DNA of 64,000 nt from Plantibacter sp. PA-3-X8 (GTDB lineage Bacteria; Actinomycetota; Actinomycetes; Actinomycetales; Microbacteriaceae). Both the position numbers and the translations under genes were made by a program. Positions 1-9,528 of the stretch are shown piece after piece. Location: contig NZ_CP033107.1 in NCBI RefSeq assembly GCF_003856975.1, positions 558,001 to 622,000 on the forward strand, given 5' to 3'. Under the pieces are notes generated by a model that made no database searches, was not told the origin of the DNA, and saw only the letters and a list, made by a program, of their open reading frames with translations. Each line of letters begins with the position of its first letter. Positions within the stretch are counted from its first letter, which is position 1.

Positions 1-862
<862 letters not shown>

Positions 863-1070
863 TGAATTGCACGACCACCGAAGTGACCGGCACATTTCGC
901 GCACCATGCCACCGGAATAGGTGAACACGATGCAAGTTTGAAACTGACAGAACAAATCATTACTGACTTGCTTTGTTTTGTTTAAATGTTTTCCAAAGGA
1001 ATCTCTTACAACATCAACCAACCGAAAAGGAAGGCATCAATTGCACGAGGTTTTTGGCATTTGACATTGT

Positions 1071-1098
1071 GCACGCTGTTGAGTTCTCAAGGATCGGA
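1071..1098 (-). promoter_or_regulatory. rRNA leader boxA-like antitermination motif
   Basis: Read on the minus strand this is TTGAGAACTCAACAGCGTG with flanks. It closely matches the leader motif found ahead of 16S genes throughout Actinobacteria (TGAGAACTCAACAGTGTGC). It sits about 210 nt upstream of the 16S 5' end and downstream of both candidate promoters, as expected for a transcribed antitermination/processing element. Confidence 0.75.
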
Positions 1099-1145
1099 TG
1101 CTCCTGCCTTTGGCCATCACGACCGCCCTGCAGGGCAACTTCTCT

Positions 1146-1173
1146 ATCTTACATCTTCCCGGCTTGTTGTCAA
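1146..1173 (-). promoter_or_regulatory. candidate rrn promoter, proximal
   Basis: On the minus strand a TTGACA -35 box (1168-1173) is followed after 16 nt by TAAGAT (1146-1151). It lies upstream of the boxA-like leader and points at the 16S gene. The -35 box is a perfect sigma70-type consensus. The assignment rests on sequence alone. Confidence 0.6.
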
Positions 1174-1354
1174 CTCGGCGTTTCAGCCGCTCTGCGAACA
1201 GAGTCATGCTGAGCACGAGTGACACCAGGAGGAAGTCATCCAACCGAGACTTGAAACGGTAACATCGAAATGTTCTCGCTTTTGGCTGGGGATTGTCCCC
1301 GCTTGAGGCCGAGAAGCTCTTCCGCTTCCCGCACCTTTGGGGTGACGAGTGATT

Positions 1355-1383
1355 ACTCTACGTGTGTCTCGGGATCGTGGCAA
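1355..1383 (-). promoter_or_regulatory. candidate rrn promoter, distal
   Basis: On the minus strand TTGCCA (1378-1383) is followed after exactly 17 nt by TAGAGT (1355-1360). The position about 490 nt ahead of the 16S gene fits the tandem-promoter layout common for rRNA operons. It is weaker than the proximal candidate. Confidence 0.45.
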
Positions 1384-1397
1384 ATTCCGCTTGCATC

Positions 1398-1414
1398 CCG
1401 GGCGTGTCGCCCGG
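1398..1414 (-). terminator. hairpin after the 1462-2928 gene, possible terminator
   Basis: A perfect 7-bp stem CCGGGCG/CGCCCGG with a 3-nt loop lies about 50 nt past the stop of the minus-strand gene ending at 1462 and just ahead of the distal rrn promoter. No U-run follows, which is common in high-GC actinobacteria. It would separate the zinc operon from the rRNA operon. Confidence 0.45.
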
Positions 1415-1461
1415 AATCACGCGGTTTTCGCCGAGGGGGCCGTGAACCGGTCGGCGCAGGG

Positions 1462-2928
1462 TCACTGCGCGACACCCGTGCCTGCGCACCAGGACAGGTC
1501 GAAGCCGGCCTGCGTCCCGACCACCTTGCCGGTGCGGGCGTCGACGACCTCGATCTCGGGACCGTTGGGCATCGGCGCGTTGGCGTACCCGTCGAAGCCG
1601 GCCTTCGCGAAGTCGGGGACGACGACGACTGCGACGTACTCCGCGTTCGGGCTCGCGCACAGTGACCAGATGACGGCACCCGCGTCAGGTCGATAGAGCT
1701 CGGCGGTCGCGCCGTCCTTGATCGCCAGTACCCGCTGCTCCGTGGTTCCGGCGGCGCGGTCGTAGTCCGCGTAGATCCTGGCCGACAGGGACTCCGACAG
1801 CGCGACGAGTTGCCCGGGGATCTCGGTGCGTGCCACCGAGGGCAGGACGAACGGTTCGCTCTTCCCCGTCGCGAGGTCGAGCACGACCACACCGTCGACC
1901 TGCTCGATGACGACCTTGGTGGTCCCCGGGATGTAGCTCGAGATGAGTGAGGCCCGGCCGAGCAGCACCGGATCGGTCGTCGCAGCAGGATCGAGCAGCT
2001 CGAGCGAGTTGTCGACCGTGCGGACGAGCATCGAGGCGGTCCGGGGCACGAACGACCACTCCGCCGCCTGGACCGCAGCCCCGTCGATCCCGCCGACCCG
2101 AGCGGCCTCCGTGGGTTTCCCCTGCCGCAGCTCGAACGAGTACAGCGTGAGGTTGTCGCCACCATCGCGGCCGAACGACTGTTCCGTGAACAGGAACCCC
2201 ACCCGACTCTGCGCCGGGGCGGTCTGCAAGGAGGTGATCATCCCGCCCATCGGGAGGGCCACCTCCTGGGTACTGCCGTCGGTCGTGTCCACCACCACGA
2301 TGCGACCGAGCCCGCTCGTCTCCTGCTCCACGACGATCAGGGAGTCGCCGATCGTCGCGAACTCCTGGATCTTCGCCGCTTCGTACGCGGTCTCGGGTTC
2401 ACCACCGCCGATCGAGAGGCGCACGATCCGGTCGTCCGCCTTCGTCGCCGCCGAGCCGCCGTCCTTGACCGGACTCCTCACGAGCGAGAACCCCTCGACG
2501 GGCGGCGTCGAGAACGACGTCGTGAGCGTGGCCGCCGGTCCGCCACCCGGCGCGGTGACTCCGTCGACCGTGATCCGGTAGTCCGTCGCATAGGCGAGCG
2601 GCTCGGGGAACACCAGCGTGATGCCGCCGGCCCCGGTACTGAGGTCGAAGTCTGCTGCCGGCTCGATCCGCACCCGGTCCGACCCGAGATCCGCGATCGG
2701 TTGGTTCACCGCCAGGACGACCCGCTGGCCCCAGGACTCCACGAGTCCGGTCGGGTCGACCACCGTGCGGACGAGCTTCGGCCCCTGGGTCAAGCCCACG
2801 ACGGCCGCGCCGCCACCGATGACGACGAGCGCGATCAGCACGATCGCGACCAGCCGGCCGAAACCGCTCCGGTCGCCGACGGCCTGCGTCGACCGGCCTC
2901 GTGCGCCACCCCGGCGATCAGTAGTCAT
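1462..2928 (-). CDS. membrane-anchored extracytoplasmic protein, Ig-like plus beta-propeller-like
   Basis: 488 residues. An Arg-rich N-terminus is followed by one membrane segment (about 25-46) and a long exported part. Residues about 63-140 resemble a bacterial Ig-like (SbsA-type) fold, and the remainder has irregular beta-rich repeats (IVVVDTTDGSTQEVAL, VVVLDLATGKSEPF) like a propeller or TolB/WD-type sensor. There are no catalytic motifs that I recognise. The ATG was chosen because it overlaps the stop of the upstream DUF1980 gene (frames overlap by 11 nt), suggesting coupled translation. It is the last gene of the presumed zur-permease run, so a role in metal handling or envelope sensing is possible but is only inferred from position. 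Function is unknown. Confidence 0.7.
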   Translation of the reverse strand: MTTDRRGGARGRSTQAVGDRSGFGRLVAIVLIALVVIGGGAAVVGLTQGPKLVRTVVDPTGLVESWGQRVVLAVNQPIADLGSDRVRIEPAADFDLSTGAGGITLVFPEPLAYATDYRITVDGVTAPGGGPAATLTTSFSTPPVEGFSLVRSPVKDGGSAATKADDRIVRLSIGGGEPETAYEAAKIQEFATIGDSLIVVEQETSGLGRIVVVDTTDGSTQEVALPMGGMITSLQTAPAQSRVGFLFTEQSFGRDGGDNLTLYSFELRQGKPTEAARVGGIDGAAVQAAEWSFVPRTASMLVRTVDNSLELLDPAATTDPVLLGRASLISSYIPGTTKVVIEQVDGVVVLDLATGKSEPFVLPSVARTEIPGQLVALSESLSARIYADYDRAAGTTEQRVLAIKDGATAELYRPDAGAVIWSLCASPNAEYVAVVVVPDFAKAGFDGYANAPMPNGPEIEVVDARTGKVVGTQAGFDLSWCAGTGVAQ

Positions 2929-3730
2929 ACGGGTCCGCCGGCTCCTCGACCTTGTCGACCTTCGCCGTCCCGACCACCAATGGCAGATGCGAGGCGTCGC
3001 TCGCGGTGAGCGCCCCCGAGACCTCGACCCAGTCACCGGGCTTGAGCTGTTTGTCCCAGCCGTCGAGCTGCACGGGCACACCGACCGGCTGGGCGTCCAC
3101 GGCGCAGCAGTTCACGACGAACCGCGAGACGTAGAAGACGTCGGCCGCGTCCGGATCGGCGATCACGAAGCCGACCCCGGTGAAGGCGCGCCCTTCGAGG
3201 TCGGCGGGACGCGTCGTCTGGCGCAACAGCGTCGCCCAGTCCTTGATGCCGAAGGTGCTGAAGTCCGGGTTCGAGGTCAGCACCGTCTGGGCGTCCTGCC
3301 CCTGGACCTCCCCCGCGAGCGTGCCGGAGTTCACCGCGCGCTGGTCGGCCGTCGCGACCGACAGCGTCGACGGCGGGAGCACCACCATCGCACCGACCAC
3401 CGCGAGACTGCCCACGACGGAGGCGAGCTGCAGCGCCGTTCGTCCGCGACGCTTCGGCACCTCCTCGACGTCCACGTGGACGAGGACGCTGACGATGCCG
3501 AGCGCGACCGCGATGAGCGCCATGATGACGGTGAACACGAAGTAGCGCGGGTGGATGTAGAGCCCGAGGCGGTCGGTCAGCGCGAGCCAGAGGATGCACA
3601 CGGCGGCGGTGACGAGCAGCAGCACGCCCCACCATCGCTGCCGGAGGCGTTCGAGCAGTGGGACGCGACGATCGCCGGCCGTCGACGTCTCGGCGTGCGC
3701 GTGTCCGTGGGTGGCGTTCTGATCAGGCAA
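2918..3730 (-). CDS. TIGR03943/DUF1980 (YcgQ-type) permease-associated protein
   Basis: 270 residues. A short His-containing N-terminus (HGHAHAE, 8-14) is followed by membrane segments at about 34-52, 62-85 and 101-119 and a C-terminal extracytoplasmic domain with the motif VNCCAVDA, characteristic of the YcgQ family. Family members are encoded next to an UPF0718/YcgR permease, exactly as here. The two are thought to work as one transport complex of uncertain substrate. The start is TTG at 3730, the only reasonable start. It overlaps the permease stop by 8 nt and has GGAG nine bases upstream. The location directly behind a Zur-like regulator suggests metal-linked function. This is an inference. 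Confidence 0.85.
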   Translation of the reverse strand: MPDQNATHGHAHAETSTAGDRRVPLLERLRQRWWGVLLLVTAAVCILWLALTDRLGLYIHPRYFVFTVIMALIAVALGIVSVLVHVDVEEVPKRRGRTALQLASVVGSLAVVGAMVVLPPSTLSVATADQRAVNSGTLAGEVQGQDAQTVLTSNPDFSTFGIKDWATLLRQTTRPADLEGRAFTGVGFVIADPDAADVFYVSRFVVNCCAVDAQPVGVPVQLDGWDKQLKPGDWVEVSGALTASDASHLPLVVGTAKVDKVEEPADPYDY

Positions 3731-4808
3731 GGGCGTTCACTCCGAATCCGAGGGCCGCCGAGAACAGCACGGCGACGGCGGTGATGATCACGAGGGTCCT
3801 GGTCGTGTAGGTGGTGCGCATGAGTGCGAGCATCTTGACGTCGACGACGGGGCCGAGGACGAGGAAGGCGACGATCGAGCCGGGCATGAACGTCGATCCG
3901 AAGGACAGCACGAAGAAGGCGTCGACGTTCGAGCAGATCGAGACGATCACGGCGAGCGTCATCATCGCGAGCACCGACCAGACCGGGTTCGCGCCGAGGG
4001 TGACGAGCACCTCGCGCGGCACGAGCACCTGCACGGCGCCGGCCACGGCCGACCCGATGAGCAGCGCCGGCATGATCGCGCGCGCCTCGGCGACGAACTG
4101 CTGCAGGCTGCGCTCCACCTTCGTGTGCTCGTGCCCGTGCTGCTCGGTCACCTCGCAGCTGGCTTGGAAGGTCGGCGTGAGCAGCGAGCTGGGGTCGGGG
4201 TGCTTGCTGAAGAGCCACCCGATGAGGTTCGCGAGCAGGAACCCGCCGACGAGCCGGGCGACGAGGATCCCGCCGTCCCAGCCGAAGGCCTGATGCGTCG
4301 TGACGATGACGATGGGGTTGAGGATCGGCGCCGCGAGCAGGAAGGTGATCGACTCCGGCACCGTGAACCCGCGCACGATGAGGCCGCGGGCGAGCGGGAC
4401 GTTCCCGCACTCGCAGACCGGCAGGAACATGCCGAGCAGCGAGATGCAGGCTCGGCGGAGGATCGGCTGCGTCGGCAACCACCGCTCGAGCCAGCCGTCG
4501 GGAAGCCAGATCTGCACGAGGATCGACAGCACGATGCCGAGCACCACGAACGGCAGCGACTCCACCACCACGCTGAGCGTCAGGGTCACGAAGTCGCGCA
4601 CCGCGGTGGGCGGGGTGAGCGCCTCACCGAGCGGCATGAGCGCCCGGAGCACGAAGAGCCCGACCACCACGAGCAGTGCGACGCCGATCAGGAGCGGTGT
4701 CCGCAGGTTCCGTGGATCACGCCCCTCGGTGCGACCCCAGTGCTCCGCGCCGTCGTCGGGCGCGGTCCAGTCGTCGTCGACCCCGAGGGTGCCGGTCGTC
4801 CTGCTCAC
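3723..4808 (-). CDS. UPF0718 (YcgR/YraQ-type) permease
   Basis: 361 residues with about eight membrane segments. Hallmarks of the family are visible: CECGNVPLARGL (132-143), APILNPIVIVTTHQAF (160-175) and a later ICSNVDAFFVLSF segment. Cys-x-Cys in the first motif suggests thiol or metal chemistry. The GTG at 4808 is taken as start because it directly follows the Fur-family gene (8 nt between its stop and this start). A longer reading would run antiparallel in sense to the conserved Fur C-terminus. It is paired with the DUF1980 gene downstream. In other bacteria such pairs are reported near metal or metalloid genes. The zinc neighbourhood here supports a metal role without proving it. Confidence 0.85.
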   Translation of the reverse strand: MSRTTGTLGVDDDWTAPDDGAEHWGRTEGRDPRNLRTPLLIGVALLVVVGLFVLRALMPLGEALTPPTAVRDFVTLTLSVVVESLPFVVLGIVLSILVQIWLPDGWLERWLPTQPILRRACISLLGMFLPVCECGNVPLARGLIVRGFTVPESITFLLAAPILNPIVIVTTHQAFGWDGGILVARLVGGFLLANLIGWLFSKHPDPSSLLTPTFQASCEVTEQHGHEHTKVERSLQQFVAEARAIMPALLIGSAVAGAVQVLVPREVLVTLGANPVWSVLAMMTLAVIVSICSNVDAFFVLSFGSTFMPGSIVAFLVLGPVVDVKMLALMRTTYTTRTLVIITAVAVLFSAALGFGVNALA

Positions 4809-4815
4809 TCCGGCC

Positions 4816-5217
4816 TCACGCGCGCTGGGCCGCCGCCGAGCAGTTCTCGCAGAGCCCGAAGACGTCGACGACGTGCTTCGCCTCGGTGAACCCGTGCTGC
4901 GACGCGACCGAGCGCGCCCAGGCCTCGACCTCGTCGGCCTCGATCTCGATGGTGAGACCACAGTTGCGGCAGATGAGGTGGTGGTGGTGGGTGCCCGGCG
5001 TGCAGGCGCGGTAGAGGTTCTCGCCCTCCGGCGACTGCAGGGAGTCCGCTTCGCCCTCGACCGCGAGGTCGGAGAGGGCGCGGTACACGGTCGCGAGCCC
5101 GATCGGCGAACCGGTGTCGCGGAGTTCGGCGTGCAGACCCTGGGCGCTGATGAATCCGTCGTTGCCGCCGAGGGCCTCGCGGACAGCTTCTCGCTGCCAG
5201 GTGTTGCGCTTCGCCAC
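4816..5217 (-). CDS. zur: Fur-family regulator, probable zinc uptake regulator Zur
   Basis: 133 residues. The N-terminal winged helix (about 1-75) ends with the Fur-type recognition region ATVYRALSDLAVEGEA. It is followed by the metal-binding half with THHHHLICRNCG (76-87) and a second CENC (123-126), the four-cysteine structural zinc site of Fur proteins. The GTG at 5217 is chosen for its AGGAG seven bases upstream. Neighbours decide the subtype: znuB, znuC and znuA lie immediately upstream in the same direction, and a Zur-box palindrome sits ahead of znuA. In zinc excess Zur binds such boxes and shuts down uptake. A ferric-uptake role is less likely because there are no siderophore genes nearby. 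Confidence 0.9.
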   Translation of the reverse strand: MAKRNTWQREAVREALGGNDGFISAQGLHAELRDTGSPIGLATVYRALSDLAVEGEADSLQSPEGENLYRACTPGTHHHHLICRNCGLTIEIEADEVEAWARSVASQHGFTEAKHVVDVFGLCENCSAAAQRA

Positions 5218-5309
5218 GGGTGCTCCTGCCTGTCGCTTCAAGGGTACCCGGGAACCGCTCGGAGGACGCTCCGAAGCAGCTCCACGCGGACGCGGTGCAC
5301 GGTCCACGA

Positions 5310-6209
5310 TCATCGTGCGACCTGGGCATGCCGCGTCTCGCCGACGGGTGCCCGACGACCACGTCGCCTGGACGCGGTGCGCGGCCCGACGATGCGGCAG
5401 ACGAGGTAGATGAGGAAGGAGATCGTCGTGATGTAGGGGCTGATCGGAAGCGATCCACCGATGGCGAGCAGGATGCCGCCGACCGCCGAGACGAAGCCGA
5501 AGAGCATGCTCAGCACCGGGACGAGGACGGGCGACGACGACACCCGGAGCGCCGCGGCCGCAGGTGTCACGAGCAGCGCGAGGACGAGCAGCGCACCGAT
5601 GATCTGCACCGACACCGCGACGGTGAGCCCGAGCAGCACCATGAAGGCGAGGGAGACGAACCGGCTCGGCACCCCACGCGCTGCGGCGACGTCCGGGTCG
5701 AGGCTGTCGAAGCTGAGGGGCCGCCAGAGGAGGAGGAGCGCGACCAGCACGACGATGCTGATGACGATGAGTAGGCCGAGCTGCGGGTCGTCGACCGAGA
5801 CGATCTGCCCGGTGAGGAGCCCGAACTTGTTGGCACTCCGGCCCGGATAGAGCGCGAGGAACAGGATGCCGAGGCCGAGGCCGAACGGCATGAGCACCCC
5901 GATGATCGAGTTGCGGTCGCGCGCTTTGGAGCCGAGCAGGCCGATGAGGATCGCGGCGACGAGTGAGCCCGCGAGGGACCCGACGACGACGTTGGCCCCA
6001 AACAGCAGCGCACCTGCGGCGCCGGCGAAGGACAGCTCGCTGATCCCGTGCACCGCGAACGCCATGTCCCGCTGCATCACGAACACGCCGATGAGGCCGC
6101 CGACGATGCCCAGGACCGCGCCGGCGATGATCGAGTTCTGCACGAGTTCGAGGAGTGCGCCGTAGTCCTGGAAGTTGAACAAGCGTCCCCAGAGGTCGTC
6201 GGTGTTCAT
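5310..6209 (-). CDS. znuB: zinc/manganese ABC transporter permease (ZnuB family)
   Basis: 299 residues, hydrophobic throughout, with eight or nine predicted membrane segments of the ABC-3 family. The segment MQRDMAFAVHGISELSFAG near residue 47 is a family hallmark (the cytoplasmic loop contacting the ATPase). The ATG overlaps the stop of the ATPase gene by 4 nt (ATGA), so the three transporter genes are translationally coupled in the order znuA-znuC-znuB. The Arg-rich C-terminal tail is typical of actinobacterial members. Metal specificity cannot be read from the permease. The His-rich partners and Zur make zinc most likely. Confidence 0.92.
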   Translation of the reverse strand: MNTDDLWGRLFNFQDYGALLELVQNSIIAGAVLGIVGGLIGVFVMQRDMAFAVHGISELSFAGAAGALLFGANVVVGSLAGSLVAAILIGLLGSKARDRNSIIGVLMPFGLGLGILFLALYPGRSANKFGLLTGQIVSVDDPQLGLLIVISIVVLVALLLLWRPLSFDSLDPDVAAARGVPSRFVSLAFMVLLGLTVAVSVQIIGALLVLALLVTPAAAALRVSSSPVLVPVLSMLFGFVSAVGGILLAIGGSLPISPYITTISFLIYLVCRIVGPRTASRRRGRRAPVGETRHAQVAR

Positions 6210-7060
6210 GCGCCGACCCCCACCGCACCGGTGTGCGAATCGTCGTGGTGATGGTGGTGGGTCTCGCTGTCGGGGATGCCGACCACGACGACCCGGCCGT
6301 GGCTGCGGAGCACGTCGACGGGCGTGCCGTAGAGCTCCGACAGCACCTCGCTGCGGAGCACCTCGTCGGGCGTGCCCTCCCGGAACCGGCCGCCCGCGAG
6401 GTACAGGATGCGGTCGACCATGGGGAGCACCGGGTTCACGTCGTGGGTGACGAAGACCACCGCGGTGTCGTGCTCGCGCCGACGACGGTCGATAAGTTCG
6501 CTGACCCCGCGCTGATGCTGGAGGTCGAGGCTGAGCAGCGGTTCGTCGCAGAGGAGGAGGATCGGGTCGTCTGCGAGCGCCTGGGCGACGCGGAGCCGCT
6601 GCTGCTCACCGCCGGACAGGGTGCCCACCGCGCCGTCGGCATAGGCGGTCGCGCCGACGGAGGCGATCAGCTCGTCGACCCGACGCTTCGTCGCCGCGGT
6701 GCGGATGGGGAGACCGAAGCGGTGACCGTCGACGCCGAGGGCGACGAGATCGCGACCGCGCATCGGCGTGCCGGCGGGGATGAGCTTCTGCTGCGGGATG
6801 TAGCCGATGCGGCGGTCGCCGCGGTGCACCGGGCCTCCGGCGACCCTGATGGTCCCGCGGTCGAGCTGCTGCTGCCCGAGGATAGTGCGCAGCAGACTCG
6901 TCTTGCCGGAGCCGTTCGGGCCGAGCACGGCGAGGAACTCCCCCGGGCGCACCGAGAGGTCGAGGCCGTCCCAGAGCGTGCGTCCGCCGAAACCGAGCTC
7001 GGCCCCGGCGAGCGCCAGGACGTCGACGGGGCCTGAGTCGTCGGTCGGACCGCTGGTCAT
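6206..7060 (-). CDS. znuC: zinc/manganese ABC transporter ATPase (ZnuC family)
   Basis: 284 residues. It carries Walker A GPNGSGKTSL (about 42-51), signature LSGGEQQRLRVAQAL, Walker B LLLCDEPLLSLD and the H-loop FVTHDVN. The C-terminus ends in a His cluster (THHHHHDD), an unusual extension for the ATPase that may bind zinc. The start is the ATG that overlaps the znuA stop (ATGA at 7057-7060). The 15 extra residues possible upstream are within znuA and unlikely. It powers uptake through the ZnuB permease. Confidence 0.93.
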   Translation of the reverse strand: MTSGPTDDSGPVDVLALAGAELGFGGRTLWDGLDLSVRPGEFLAVLGPNGSGKTSLLRTILGQQQLDRGTIRVAGGPVHRGDRRIGYIPQQKLIPAGTPMRGRDLVALGVDGHRFGLPIRTAATKRRVDELIASVGATAYADGAVGTLSGGEQQRLRVAQALADDPILLLCDEPLLSLDLQHQRGVSELIDRRRREHDTAVVFVTHDVNPVLPMVDRILYLAGGRFREGTPDEVLRSEVLSELYGTPVDVLRSHGRVVVVGIPDSETHHHHHDDSHTGAVGVGA

Positions 7061-8031
7061 CGATTCAGAGCGTCCGCCACGGCGTCGACGTTCTCGGTCA
7101 TCCACGAGAGGTAGTCCTTGCCGTCCGGGAGGGTCTCGGTGAATGACAGCACCGGCACGCCTGCGTTCTCCGCGGCGGTCTTGACCTGTTCGGTCTCACC
7201 GCCACTCGTCTGCTCATTGTAGGCAAGCAGCGCGACCGATCCGCCGCCGAAGAGGTCGAGCGTCTCCTTGAGGACGGTCGGCGACACGTCGGTGCCCTCC
7301 TCGATCGCCTCGCTGAACGCCTCGGGGGTCCGGTTCACGAGTCCGGCGCCCTCAAGCAGGTAGAGCGGGACGGGCTCGGTGATGGCGACGCCCTCGCCGT
7401 CGTGTGCGGTCTTGATCGCGGCCTGGGCCGTCTCGATCGTGCCGAGGGACTCGGTGAAAGCCTTCGCGTTCGCGGTGTACGTGGCGGCGTTCGCGCTGTC
7501 GAGTTCGCCGAGCTCCTTGGCCAGCTCGTCGGCGAGCTTCGCCATCGTCGGGAAGCTGTACCAGACGTGCTCGTTGAAGCCCTCGATGTGGTCGTGGCCG
7601 TCGTCCTCGGCGTGCGCCTCATCCGTGTGCTGCTCGTCTGCGTGGTCGTCGTCCGGGGCGAGGCCCGACAGGTCGACGACGTTGACGACCTCGACGGACT
7701 CGTTCTTGGCTGCGTCGAGGAGCGTGTCGACGAATGGGTCGTAGCCGCCGCCGTTCTCGATGACGAGGTCGGCGTTCTTGATGGAGAGCTGGTCCTGCGT
7801 GCTCGCCTCGTAGGAGTGCGGGTCCTGAGCGGCCGAGGAGATGAGCGAGGTCACCTCGACGTCCTTACCGCCGATCTTCGAAGCGATGTCGCCGTACACG
7901 TTCGTGGAGGCGACGATGTTGATCTTGCCGTCGTCGGTCGCGCTCGACGCGCCGCTGCCGGAGCAGCCCGCGAGGACGAGGGCGGCTGCCGGGAAGATGG
8001 CCAAGGCTGGGAGCAGGGTGCGAGCGCGCAT
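7057..8031 (-). CDS. znuA: zinc-binding lipoprotein, ABC transporter (ZnuA family)
   Basis: 324 residues. A lipoprotein signal with lipobox LVLAGC (Cys 23) anchors it outside the membrane. The cluster A-I fold shows the expected metal-binding positions: an early His in DPHSYEAS, the His-rich acidic loop DDDHADEQHTDEAHAEDD (about 130-147), EHVWYSFP, and the late Glu/Asp sites. The loop between strands is the standard zinc-capturing feature of ZnuA proteins. It is the first gene of the znuA-C-B run and is preceded by a Zur box 47 nt upstream of the ATG. Manganese cannot be excluded but the loop favours zinc. Confidence 0.93.
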   Translation of the reverse strand: MRARTLLPALAIFPAAALVLAGCSGSGASSATDDGKINIVASTNVYGDIASKIGGKDVEVTSLISSAAQDPHSYEASTQDQLSIKNADLVIENGGGYDPFVDTLLDAAKNESVEVVNVVDLSGLAPDDDHADEQHTDEAHAEDDGHDHIEGFNEHVWYSFPTMAKLADELAKELGELDSANAATYTANAKAFTESLGTIETAQAAIKTAHDGEGVAITEPVPLYLLEGAGLVNRTPEAFSEAIEEGTDVSPTVLKETLDLFGGGSVALLAYNEQTSGGETEQVKTAAENAGVPVLSFTETLPDGKDYLSWMTENVDAVADALNR

Positions 8032-8077
8032 TGATGAACCTTCTCGATCGGGGTGAGAAGGCCAACGGTACGCCTAT

Positions 8078-8092
8078 TGATACTGATTCTCA
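8078..8092. promoter_or_regulatory. Zur-box palindrome ahead of znuA
   Basis: The 15-mer TGATACTGATTCTCA (TGAGAATCAGTATCA on the minus strand) is a Fur-superfamily inverted repeat matching the TGAnAATnATTnTCA type of Zur boxes. It lies 47 nt upstream of the znuA start. It is the only such site I noticed, so the whole znu block, and perhaps zur and the permease pair, may be controlled from here. Confidence 0.7.
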
Positions 8093-8128
8093 AAATCGTC
8101 CGGCTGGAAGGTTCCTGAGCAGGTGTAC

Positions 8129-9502
8129 TCAGTCGAGCAGCAGCGCCGGCTCCTCGATGATCGACGCGACGTCCGCCAGGAAGCGGCTCGCGACGTCGCC
8201 GTCCACCACGCGGTGGTCGAAGGAGGCGCCGAGCGTCGTCACGAACCGACTGCGCACCTCGCCGTCGACGACCCACGGCTTCTGCTTGATCGTGCCGAGC
8301 GCGACGATGCCGACCTCGCCCGGGTTGAGGATCGGGGTGCCGGTGTCCATGCCGAAGACACCGATGTTCGTCACCGTGATCGTGCCGTTCTGCTGGTCGG
8401 CCGGCGGCGTCTTGCCGTCGCGGGCCGTGAGCGTGAGGGTCTCGAGGGCGCGCGCCAGCTCGAGCAGGCTCATCGCCTGCGCCTCCTTGACGTTCGGGAC
8501 GATCAGTCCGCGCGGAGTCGCGGCGGCGACGCCGAGGTTCACGTAGTGGCGGACGATGATCTCCTGGTCGGTCCACTCGCTGTTGACCGTGGGGTTGCGG
8601 CGGACCGCCCAGATCATCGCCTTGGCCATGATGAGCAGCGGCGAGACCTTGACGCCGGCGAAGTCCGTCGAGTTCTTCAGGCGCTTGACGAACTCCATCG
8701 TGCGCGTCGCGTCGACGTCGACGAAGAGGGAGACGTGCGGCGCGGTGAAGGCGCTGCGGGTCATGGCCGTCGCGATGGCCTTGCGGACGCCCTTGACCGG
8801 GATGCGCTCCTCGCGCTCGTCGGCCCACTCCGGCGTCTCGATGTTGCGGAACACGCTCGCCTGGCTGGCCTCACGGATGACGTCGTCGCGGGTGATCTCA
8901 CCCGCGAGCCCGGTGCCTTCGATGGCCGTGAGGTCGACCTCGAGGTCCTTCGCGAGCTTCCGGATCGGCGGCTTGGCGATGACCGGCAGCGCGGACGCGG
9001 CGGGGATGCTCGACGGAGGCTGGCGGCGCACGGGCGGCTGCGGGGTGACGGCCGGGCTCGCCGGCTCGACGACCGGCGTCGCGCCACGGCCCCGGCGACG
9101 GCTCGAGGTGCTGCCGGCGCTGCCGTACCCGACGAGCACGGCACCAGGGCGCGGCTCTTCGGCAGGAGAGACGCTCGCCGCGGTGTCGGCGGCCAGCGTG
9201 GCCTCCTCCGACTCGACGACCGCCGGTGCAGGCACGGTCGGCTCGGCGGTCGCTGCCCCACCACCGGTGCTCACGCTGATGATGGGCGTCCCGACGTCGA
9301 CGGTCTGGCCCTCCTCGACGAGCAGGGCGCCGACAGTGCCGGCGAACGGCGACGGGAGTTCGACGAGCGACTTCGCGGTCTCGATCTCGACCAGCACCTG
9401 GTTGACCGAGACGGCGTCGCCCGGCGCGACCTTCCATGCGACGATCTCGGCCTCGGTCAGGCCTTCGCCGACGTCCGGCAGTTCGAACTGGAGATCACTC
9501 AT
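8129..9502 (-). CDS. 2-oxoacid dehydrogenase E2, dihydrolipoamide acyltransferase
   Basis: 457 residues in the standard E2 order. One lipoyl domain (1-78, lipoyl Lys44 in ETAKS) is followed by an Ala/Pro linker, the peripheral subunit-binding domain (about 168-210, [19 protein letters not shown]) and the acyltransferase core with the catalytic DHRVVDGD motif (His about 430). It transfers the acyl group made by E1 to CoA. The single lipoyl domain and the neighbouring two-subunit E1 point to a branched-chain 2-oxoacid complex (BkdC type) rather than the AceE-type pyruvate complex of actinobacteria. E3 is not in the window. It starts 26 nt after the E1 beta stop and is last in the operon. Confidence 0.92.
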   Translation of the reverse strand: MSDLQFELPDVGEGLTEAEIVAWKVAPGDAVSVNQVLVEIETAKSLVELPSPFAGTVGALLVEEGQTVDVGTPIISVSTGGGAATAEPTVPAPAVVESEEATLAADTAASVSPAEEPRPGAVLVGYGSAGSTSSRRRGRGATPVVEPASPAVTPQPPVRRQPPSSIPAASALPVIAKPPIRKLAKDLEVDLTAIEGTGLAGEITRDDVIREASQASVFRNIETPEWADEREERIPVKGVRKAIATAMTRSAFTAPHVSLFVDVDATRTMEFVKRLKNSTDFAGVKVSPLLIMAKAMIWAVRRNPTVNSEWTDQEIIVRHYVNLGVAAATPRGLIVPNVKEAQAMSLLELARALETLTLTARDGKTPPADQQNGTITVTNIGVFGMDTGTPILNPGEVGIVALGTIKQKPWVVDGEVRSRFVTTLGASFDHRVVDGDVASRFLADVASIIEEPALLLD

Positions 9503-9528
9503 CGTGGTTCCTCGTCTTCCTTCGGTGT

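Noticed and set aside
2618..3784. 388-codon open frame on the plus strand
   Set aside because: It is antisense to the DUF1980 gene and neighbouring genes and has shadow-type composition.
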